Below, in pieces: positions 60,945-64,000 of a stretch of DNA of 64,000 nucleotides. The stretch is from Cladorhizidae sp. MBARI D1340-BT2 (lineage: Eukaryota; Porifera; Demospongiae; Poecilosclerida; Cladorhizidae): positions 23,806,244-23,870,243 of the forward strand of contig JAQNBH010000010.1 of the NCBI GenBank assembly GCA_028752905.1. Direction: 5' to 3'. Numbering within the stretch: the stretch's first letter is position 1; every line of letters begins with the position of its first letter. The translations under genes and the position numbers were made by a program. The notes beneath the pieces were generated by a model that worked only from the letters and a program-made list of their open reading frames with translations, had not been told where the DNA came from and ran no database searches.

Positions 60945-61255
60945 CAGTAGTAGTAGTGTAGTAGTAGTAGTAGTACTAGTAGTAGTAGTAGTGTAGTAGT
61001 AGTAGTAGTAGTAATAGTAATAGTAGTAGTAGTAGTAGTAGAATAGTAATAGTAGTAGTAGTAGTAGTAAAGTTGCCATTGTCAATATTGATGCAGCATT
61101 GGAATTTTCGATTGTCCCATCATCTGAGGAAGTGAGTGAAAGTGTGGGACTTGCCATATTGACAGTGTCTCTAGTGAGTGGCACTATAGAAGAAGGAACA
61201 GCTGTGGTCTTGATAGCTTTCACCGATGATGACAGTACAAGGACCACTGCTACTG
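42385..61255 (+). CDS. Multi-exon secreted tandem Calx-beta protein, aggregation-factor-like (plus paralog, 3' incomplete)
   Basis: Twelve exons can be joined in one frame: 42385-42448, 44956-45111, 45991-46122, 49704-49922, 50354-50560, 53348-53578, 54723-55142, 55929-56072, 57264-57485, 58414-58560, 59224-59430 and 61073-61255 (about 777 codons). Every junction is phase 1 with GT donor and AG acceptor. Order: hydrophobic signal peptide, six-cysteine module, then Calx-beta units ending in the DDD/DND/DAD turn typical of the family (Ca2+-binding extracellular beta-sandwich, as in Na/Ca exchangers, integrin beta4, FREM/ADGRV1 and sponge aggregation factors). No transmembrane segment is seen, so a secreted matrix or adhesion role is inferred. 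The last exon is an N-terminal half-domain ending in an open donor, so the gene should continue past the window or is truncated. It is the mirror-image paralog of the minus-strand gene at 9239-32309. Confidence 0.85.
42449..44955. other. Intron 1 of the plus gene
   Basis: It contains a repeat at 43014-43185 whose diverged copy lies in intron 3 (46406-46560); both share AGCTT...GAAAGCTG and CACCAGCATGCTCC. It also has (TA)n and (TG)n tracts at 43973-44045. No exon seen. Confidence 0.5.
44956..45111 (+). CDS. Plus gene exon 2: six-cysteine N-terminal module
   Basis: This 156 nt exon has an acceptor at TTCTGTAG and a donor GTAAAG. It encodes about 52 residues with the pattern C-x5-C-x12-CC-x15-C-x2-C, including KDCC and VIPGAEGCFRC. 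The minus paralog's exon 2 has the same six cysteines and the shared core YxIPGxEGCxxC. I do not recognise the module as a named domain. Its position directly after the signal peptide and before the first Calx-beta half suggests a disulphide-bonded cap or assembly domain (inference). Confidence 0.85.
45112..45990. other. Intron 2 of the plus gene, nothing recognised
   Basis: No repeat or domain is evident on either strand. Confidence 0.45.
45991..46122 (+). CDS. Plus gene exon 3: Calx-beta 1, N-terminal half
   Basis: This 132 nt exon is exactly the length of its minus paralog. It begins VFGFGQSTFRGKER and continues with YTVEVGFMSGGS. The alternating hydrophobic strands and a G-rich turn fit the first strands of a Calx-beta domain. 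It contains a potential N-glycosylation site (NLT). Acceptor CTTCTGTAG, donor GTAAGC. Confidence 0.82.
46123..48231. other. Intron 3 of the plus gene, 5' part
   Basis: It holds the second copy of the 43.0 kb repeat. A block at 47228-47345 is duplicated in intron 4 (49986-50100) and includes TTGCATGACACATGCATGCC. A poly-G run lies at 47897-47919. Confidence 0.55.
48232..49650. repeat. 41-bp minisatellite, about 34 copies, with higher-order structure
   Basis: The unit contains CATCCATGAGAGGGTTAGCA and TAATGTCACATTATAAACTT. Variants (TTAG/CTAG, GAGTG, CATTAAAAAC, CATAGTGAC) recur in the same order 284 bp apart (49011 and 49295), a higher-order unit of seven repeats less a 3-bp deletion. The array ends about 50 bp before exon 4. 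Confidence 0.95.
49704..49922 (+). CDS. Plus gene exon 4: Calx-beta 1, C-terminal half
   Basis: This 219 nt exon carries the C-half signature: FPVKFTFVQDSLAQELDEKL followed by a strand ending in IEDADG. The minus counterpart reads SITFIKDSVAQEVDETF ... IILDDDS, so the D-S-x-A-Q-E-x-D-E core is conserved. The acidic turn is where Ca2+ ligands lie in the family. The exon begins about 55 bp after the end of the 41-bp intronic array. Confidence 0.9.
50354..50560 (+). CDS. Plus gene exon 5: Calx-beta 2, N-terminal half
   Basis: This 207 nt exon includes FEFSATEGPNTVIPVTI and NPVTLSVTPLTVAQAL. The minus gene has the matching strand NPVTLRVSPLTVAAAL, one of the closest local matches between the paralogs. 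It ends NSPVRAG, as the minus exon ends DSPVQAG. Both splice sites are canonical and phase 1. Confidence 0.9.
50561..51826. other. Intron 5 of the plus gene, 5' part
   Basis: It holds a long foldback element (50676-50817), (TA)n at 50882-50900, a 24-bp poly-C run near 51242-51265 followed by CA repeats, and a TCTG-rich tract at 51690-51810. Confidence 0.6.
50676..50817. mobile_element. Foldback/MITE-like palindrome
   Basis: Arms of about 65 nt meet around a 5-nt spacer (50746-50750). ATGCAATCATCAGGGACA on the left is exactly inverted as TGTCCCTGATGATTGCAT on the right. The outer part is AGTAGTAATAG...GGGATGGCTA, with its inverse outside TAGCCATCCCTATTACTACT. The left-end motif AGTACTGGGATGGC recurs at about 58813. 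Confidence 0.88.
51827..52146. repeat. 40-bp G-rich minisatellite, 8 copies
   Basis: The unit is ACACAGGGGTAGTAGGACCA followed by GGGGGAGTAGGGGAAACTTG. Four G-runs per unit on the plus (transcribed-sense) strand give G-quadruplex potential. Confidence 0.95.
52305..52738. repeat. 41-bp G-rich minisatellite, about 10 copies
   Basis: The unit contains GGGAGGGTGGGGCTGGGGTA and CCTCTGGTAGGCCTATCA. It is a different sequence from the neighbouring 40-bp array but equally G-rich on the same strand. Confidence 0.93.
52739..53347. other. Intron 5 of the plus gene, 3' part
   Basis: A small inverted repeat AAAAGTGGCC...GGCCACTTTT lies at 52772-52797. Otherwise nothing recognised. Confidence 0.5.
53348..53578 (+). 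CDS. Plus gene exon 6: Calx-beta 2, C-terminal half
   Basis: This 231 nt exon starts DTNDYNSTVLNIVFPANE, contains IIDEADEQFFIIFLDVVSA and ends CSIVDNDR. The minus counterpart starts DEADFNTTVFEVTMPADE and ends CRILDNDR. The E-x-x-E-x-F and DND elements are classic Calx-beta C-half features. NST is a potential N-glycosylation site. Confidence 0.92.
53579..54722. other. Intron 6 of the plus gene
   Basis: Three imperfect copies of an approximately 70-bp unit lie at 53905-54115 (CACTGGACCAACATCACACT, GGTTGACAATAGCTCTATGG). No exon seen. Confidence 0.6.
53905..54115. repeat. About 70-bp tandem triplication
   Basis: The copies share ACTGGACCAACATCACACTGG and GGTTGACAATAGCTCTATGG blocks, with drift. 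Confidence 0.82.
54723..55142 (+). CDS. Plus gene exon 7: complete Calx-beta 3 on a single exon
   Basis: At 420 nt (140 codons) this is twice the size of the other exons. It contains both halves of a domain: an N-half with FEFMTYSFLEPNSTAEIR and DPSRNLPPATLQ, and a C-half with ADDIAEGNEAFYLIV ending VVIIDNDG. No intron splits it. Both edges are phase 1, so loss or gain of the exon keeps the frame. No equivalent was found in the minus gene between its exons 6 and 8. Confidence 0.9.
55143..55928. other. Intron 7 of the plus gene
   Basis: A fragment of the foldback family lies at 55258-55320 (GAGGCTAGAGCATCTAGCC), and a related piece at 55808-55882. The rest is very AT-rich. Confidence 0.5.
55929..56072 (+). 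CDS. Plus gene exon 8: Calx-beta 4, N-terminal half
   Basis: This 144 nt exon reads VGFEQLQYIVSESSSRVQLC, then VTNPPPREALNFAI. The minus gene has IGFERTLYSIIESAGYQEVC, then ITNPPITEPLGS. Splice sites: acceptor CCTTTCAG, donor GTGCGAG. The donor is weaker than most in this gene. Confidence 0.9.
56135..56735. repeat. Compound minisatellite, about 60-bp unit
   Basis: Alternating half-units: AGAAAGGGTGGGTCTTTAGG and TCACAATCAGAAGTATATAG, then GAAGGTGGGTCTCTAGG. It begins some 60 bp after the exon 8 donor and fills much of intron 8. Confidence 0.92.
56740..57263. other. Intron 8 of the plus gene, 3' part
   Basis: Unique-looking AT-rich sequence. No element recognised. Confidence 0.45.
57264..57485 (+). 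CDS. Plus gene exon 9: Calx-beta 4, C-terminal half
   Basis: This 222 nt exon has FKTGPGLPNGQYRRMCFEI, VEDEPLVVILAL and SPNATRIIILDNNG. The minus version has FDTGPGNLPEARRMCVEI and SPNVTEIRILDDDG. A TGPG turn and a single cysteine (RMC) are conserved. Exon 8 also carries a lone cysteine (QLC / EVC), so an intradomain disulphide between the two halves is plausible. Confidence 0.92.
57486..58413. other. Intron 9 of the plus gene
   Basis: No exon or element recognised. A CATG-rich patch lies at 57987-58060. Confidence 0.45.
58414..58560 (+). CDS. Plus gene exon 10: Calx-beta 5, N-terminal half
   Basis: This 147 nt exon reads IGFLSRTYRANEADGEVIIE and ends TLTNGTAFR. The NGTA element just before the splice junction is the usual end of a Calx-beta N-half, where 'GTA..DY' spans the boundary. 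The minus counterpart has IGFIATSYTVNENDDMVTV. Confidence 0.9.
58561..59223. other. Intron 10 of the plus gene
   Basis: A GTT run lies at 58587-58613. A fragment related to the foldback family is at 59078-59135, and a foldback end motif at 58813. Confidence 0.5.
59224..59430 (+). CDS. Plus gene exon 11: Calx-beta 5, C-terminal half
   Basis: This 207 nt exon begins LGSDYGAISSTTDITI, has IPLINDGIFEDTESFRASLE and ends ITISDDDS. The first of two nearby CAG acceptors (59221-59223) is chosen because only it preserves frame. Three copies of a 44-bp intronic repeat begin two bases after the donor GT. The minus counterpart begins DGSDYTGKTLVL. Confidence 0.9.
59433..59565. repeat. 44-bp tandem triplication at the exon 11 donor
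   Basis: Three nearly identical copies (starts 59433, 59477, 59521) of AAGTCTATATAAAATATACA plus TGCTTTCTATGGTAATGCTA. They begin two bases after the donor GT, so the first copy includes the donor's downstream bases. Confidence 0.97.
59566..60500. other. Intron 11 of the plus gene, 5' part
   Basis: Nothing recognised on either strand. Confidence 0.45.
60536..60680. repeat. (CA)n microsatellite with regular ATGCAC interruptions
   Basis: ACACAC runs punctuated by ATGCAC every 10-20 bp. It produces spurious His/Thr-rich frames. Confidence 0.97.
60900..61070. repeat. (TAG)n microsatellite abutting the exon 12 acceptor
   Basis: About 170 bp of TAG repeats with occasional TAA, TGTAG and ACTAG interruptions. 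It replaces the usual polypyrimidine tract before plus exon 12. Confidence 0.96.
61073..61255 (+). CDS. Plus gene exon 12: Calx-beta 6, N-terminal half
   Basis: The coding strand fits the family: AALEFSIVPSSEEVSESVGL, then LVSGTIEEGTAVVLI, with donor GTAAGT. The only in-frame acceptor I can place is AAAG at 61069-61072, directly after a long (TAG)n tract, so there is no normal polypyrimidine tract. The second half of this domain was not found before the window end. The exon could be weakly spliced or decaying. Confidence 0.65.
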
Positions 61256-62150
61256 GTAAGTACTAAAGAGATCATTTGAATTTATGCATCAACAGAGAAG
61301 AAGTGCTATTCATGCTATGTTGTTGTTGCTGTTGTTGTTGTTGTTTTTAATTCAAGCACATTCAAACAACTCAAGTAAAGAGGGACCATAAGCTTAAGCC
61401 ATCCTGATTTCCATCCATAAGCTCTAATTCATCAGCCCAGTGTAAAATTGAACAAAGCAGGCTCAGAAATTTAGTACCATATGCTTGTACCGCAATCATC
61501 GCTGCCTTTTAATTTTTCCTGTGCAATGCTGCAATGCCAGATATTTTTATACCTGGATTCAATAAGGTGTATCTGATGGATTTCATTGCTCTGTGTGAAA
61601 CATATTTATGAACTATAAAATCATGCACACATACACATGTGCACCCACCCCCCCACCCCCACCCCCATCCCCCACCCCCACCCCCCCATCCCCCCCACCC
61701 CCATCCCCCACCCACCCCACCCACACACACACAAAGTTAACTATTTTCCAAATGACCTCAATAAACTCAAAACAACATATATATCGACGATGTAATGATG
61801 TGAGTGAGCTCTAGATAGAATTTAATCATCATTCCACTCCATCATTTCATTCGCTTCATTAATGTTTCCTTGACAATGCTGAGGGACAAATTTTGTTCAT
61901 GACACAAGACCTCTCAACCAGATTGCATGTCATGACAGGTGTAGTAGCCCACATTAATATCCCGCCAAATTATACCCGGAGTTAAACTGGACTAGCCCAG
62001 AATATACCTCTCTAGTCCAGGTTATACCCCCTGTTGTGTTTTTCTTAAATGAGTCTGTATTTCAATGTCCAGAGGGTTTTTTTCCATCATAATTTATATA
62101 TTTTGGGCTAGACAAGACTATATCTCCCCTGTCAAGATTATACCTCCTTG
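61256..62150. other. Sequence after exon 12: C-rich tract, no next exon found
   Basis: A GTT run lies at 61320-61345 and a CCCCCA-rich tract at 61645-61725. The expected C-half Calx-beta exon was not found. Confidence 0.5.
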
Positions 62151-62765
62151 TGTTTTTCAAACTAACATACTGGAATACTATTACAAATTTAGAAATTGGA
62201 GAAATATTAGGAAATAACGATCACAAAGTCATCTGATTTGACCATAACTTAACATATAAGAAGAAAGAATTGTAACAGATTTCAGAAAAGCAAATTTTAT
62301 AGGTTTAAGAGATATGGTTAGAAATGAGGTGTGGGATGGTATTACCCCACCAGGGACAGAACAAGTGAATTCACGTCATGTGGGAGAGGTAGGATAATTT
62401 CAGAATGACCAAAATGGAAATAAGTCAGGTCGTTAACCTTCAAATTATATTGATGAATACAAAAAATTGGCAGAAACCCTTAAGATTATTATTATTCAAA
62501 ATTATTTTATTCCAAGAAGTCAATTCAGATCCAAAAATAATAACGCAAAATGGATGAAAGGTAGAATCAAGCATCATATAGGCTTTAAGAAAGGTCTTTA
62601 TAGGAGATTAAAAAGAGGGGAGGAGAATTTGAGGCAGCAACAATTGAGTTTAAATAGCGAGGTTAAAAAATAAAATAGCAAATCTAAAAGAAATTACGAA
62701 ATAAAAATTGCTAAGATATCGAAAGTAAATCCGAAAATTACTGTTTTTAAGTTAATTTAATTCCA
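62150..62765 (+). pseudogene. LINE ORF2 fragment (endonuclease-RT linker)
   Basis: The plus strand in shifting frames reads LGNNDHKVI (end of an AP-endonuclease domain). Then come FRKANFIGLRDMVRNEVWDG, NAKWMKGRIKHHIGFKKGLY and RNYEIKIAKISKVNPKI. These are the conserved spacer blocks before the RT in CR1/RTE/L2-like LINEs. The RT itself is not present. It lies downstream of the last identified plus-gene exon. Confidence 0.72.
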
Positions 62766-62934
62766 AGTTTGTAACACTATGAATTTATATGGTGGATTTT
62801 ATAAATTTCAAAATGTGTTAATAAGTTCTATGTTCAAACAGGACAAAATAAAGAAAGCATTATCTCTCTGTAAGGTGTAATGTCAGGTCAGGTTATGTGT
62901 GAGGTCGTCAGAGGATATACTGAGGTCACGTATG

Positions 62935-62967
<33 letters not shown>

Positions 62968-62970
62968 CTG
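62935..62970. repeat. (TA)n microsatellite
   Basis: A TATATA run between the LINE fragment and the integrase remnant. Confidence 0.9.
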
Positions 62971-63040
62971 GTGCTCGTGCTTTTGTCTGCCATTGTGCCT
63001 GGAGCTTGTGACTGGTGTTGTTCTGTGTTTCCTCTAATTA

Positions 63041-63990
63041 GTGTGCATATTATTTTCAAACTTTCACAAAAAATCTATCATGGATGATAACCTGTACAAC
63101 CAGATTTTGAACTTCTACTCCAGCACTGACCGAAAATATCCTCAGCATATCTATGATCTGGATCCTGCCAAGCATGTGAATGCAAAGTCTCTGTTTCGTC
63201 AAACAGCAAAACCATTTCATGCTGACAATGGAACTCTCTTCCGTGGAGACAAGGAGGTTCTTGTCAAAACCCATGTGCCCAGCATTCTGAAGGCCTGTCA
63301 CGATAATCCAGCTACAGGAGGACACTTTGGCAGAGAAAAAGATTCCATAAAATATCTCAGCAATATTACTGGTAATTCATTAGAACGATACAAGAATATG
63401 TGAAGGCATGTCCAAAGTGTTCCCATCAGTAATCCCAAAGTCAGCAAAGAAGCTCTATCACTCAACCCCATACCTGTACCTGCCAAGATATGGAGTCTGG
63501 TTGGGATTGACATTATCGGACCTCTTCAAGAAACTACAAGTGGTAACAAGTATATTGTCACCATAACAGACTGTTTCTCCAAGTGGTCTGAAGCTGCAGC
63601 TATCCCCGACAAGAGCATGAAGTCAGTGGCATATTTTCTTTACTCAGTTGTATATCGACTAGGCTGCATGGACAGCCTTATCAGTGACCAGTTTGGGAAT
63701 TCATAAACAAAGTTATTGACATGCTTACGGACCATTTCCAGACAGATCACCATATAGCCTTGGCATACCTCCCACAATCAAATGGCCAAAGGAAACGTGA
63801 CAACAGGACACTCAAGGCTGCACTGAGTATGCTCGCCAATGACCAAGCCAATGATTGGGATCAGTACATTCCAGTCATTCTGTTTGCTTATCATACATCT
63901 ATCCATGCTTCAATGAAGCGCATGCCCTTCGAAGTGATGTATGGCTGCACTGCCAAGCTGCCATTGACTTGAAGTCTGCTGATGAGAGTG
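63041..63990 (+). pseudogene. Gypsy-type integrase remnant F
   Basis: The first open segment (63080-63403) has FHADNGTLFRGDKEVLV and a zinc-binding-type stretch ILKACHDNPATGGHFGREKD, with CPKC-like remnants next to it. A degraded core follows, with PLIS-like DSLISDQFG read across a frameshift near 63680. The last open segment (63721-63972) has IALAYLPQSNGQRKRDNRTL and FAYHTSIHASMKRMPFEVMY. No reverse transcriptase is visible upstream, so it may be a fragment or a captured integrase. Frameshifts indicate a pseudogene. Unrelated to the Calx-beta gene except by position. Confidence 0.82.
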
Positions 63991-64000
63991 ATGAGCACCA

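Noticed and set aside
60873..61247. 124-codon minus-strand frame antisense to exon 12
   Set aside because: Mostly poly-Leu/Tyr from the (TAG)n tract. The Calx-beta reading is on the plus strand.
61509..61814. Gly/Trp-rich and Pro-rich frames
   Set aside because: C-rich low-complexity tract translated on both strands.

Overview
The window reads as intron-rich, AT-rich DNA of an invertebrate animal. My best guess is a sponge (Porifera, probably a demosponge). The guess rests on two genes built from tandem Calx-beta domains encoded as half-domain exons, the architecture known from sponge aggregation factors and related extracellular matrix proteins. It also rests on the mixture of Gypsy, LINE, hAT and pogo-type remnants. 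Nothing looks bacterial: coding sequence comes in 130-420 nt exons bounded by GT...AG with kilobase introns. No diagnostic single-copy gene fixes the species.

Main layout: two paralogous genes face away from each other (head to head). The minus-strand gene runs from about 32.3 kb down to 9.2 kb, with nine exons recognised. The plus-strand gene runs from 42.4 kb to at least 61.3 kb, with twelve exons recognised. Almost every exon of one has a counterpart in the other, in the same order, with the same phase-1 boundaries and nearly the same length. Each encodes a secreted-type N-terminus, a short six-cysteine module, then Calx-beta domains, usually split into an N-terminal-half exon and a C-terminal-half exon. 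The plus gene has an extra unsplit full-domain exon (54.7-55.1 kb) for which I find no minus-strand counterpart. Neither gene ends inside the window as far as I can see.

Between the gene heads (32.3-42.4 kb) lies a nest of decayed transposons: a Gypsy-type integrase fragment split at GT/AG, a pogo/PSQ-type transposase remnant in the gap, and a hAT (ZMYM1-like) transposase remnant. One candidate promoter/first exon sits near 35.35-35.63 kb.

Outside or within introns there are further remnants. A non-LTR element whose C-terminus looks like a CCHC plus restriction-like endonuclease lies at 3.9-6.4 kb, and LINE 3' ends lie at 7 kb and 24.5 kb. Two Gypsy elements lie at 15.2-19.1 kb, a Gypsy integrase at 22.4-23.2 kb, and a Gypsy RT-integrase at 29.5-30.8 kb. 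A LINE fragment and a Gypsy-type integrase lie at 62.1-64.0 kb. All carry stops or frameshifts.

Introns hold many minisatellites (63, 45, 27, 41, 40, 41, about 60 and 44 bp units), long trinucleotide tracts, and several foldback elements. The most notable are a 1.4 kb 41-bp array ending about 50 bp before a coding exon, a (TAG)n tract immediately before the exon-12 acceptor, and a palindromic element inserted inside a Gypsy pol remnant. All homology statements come from reading motifs by eye; no search was run.
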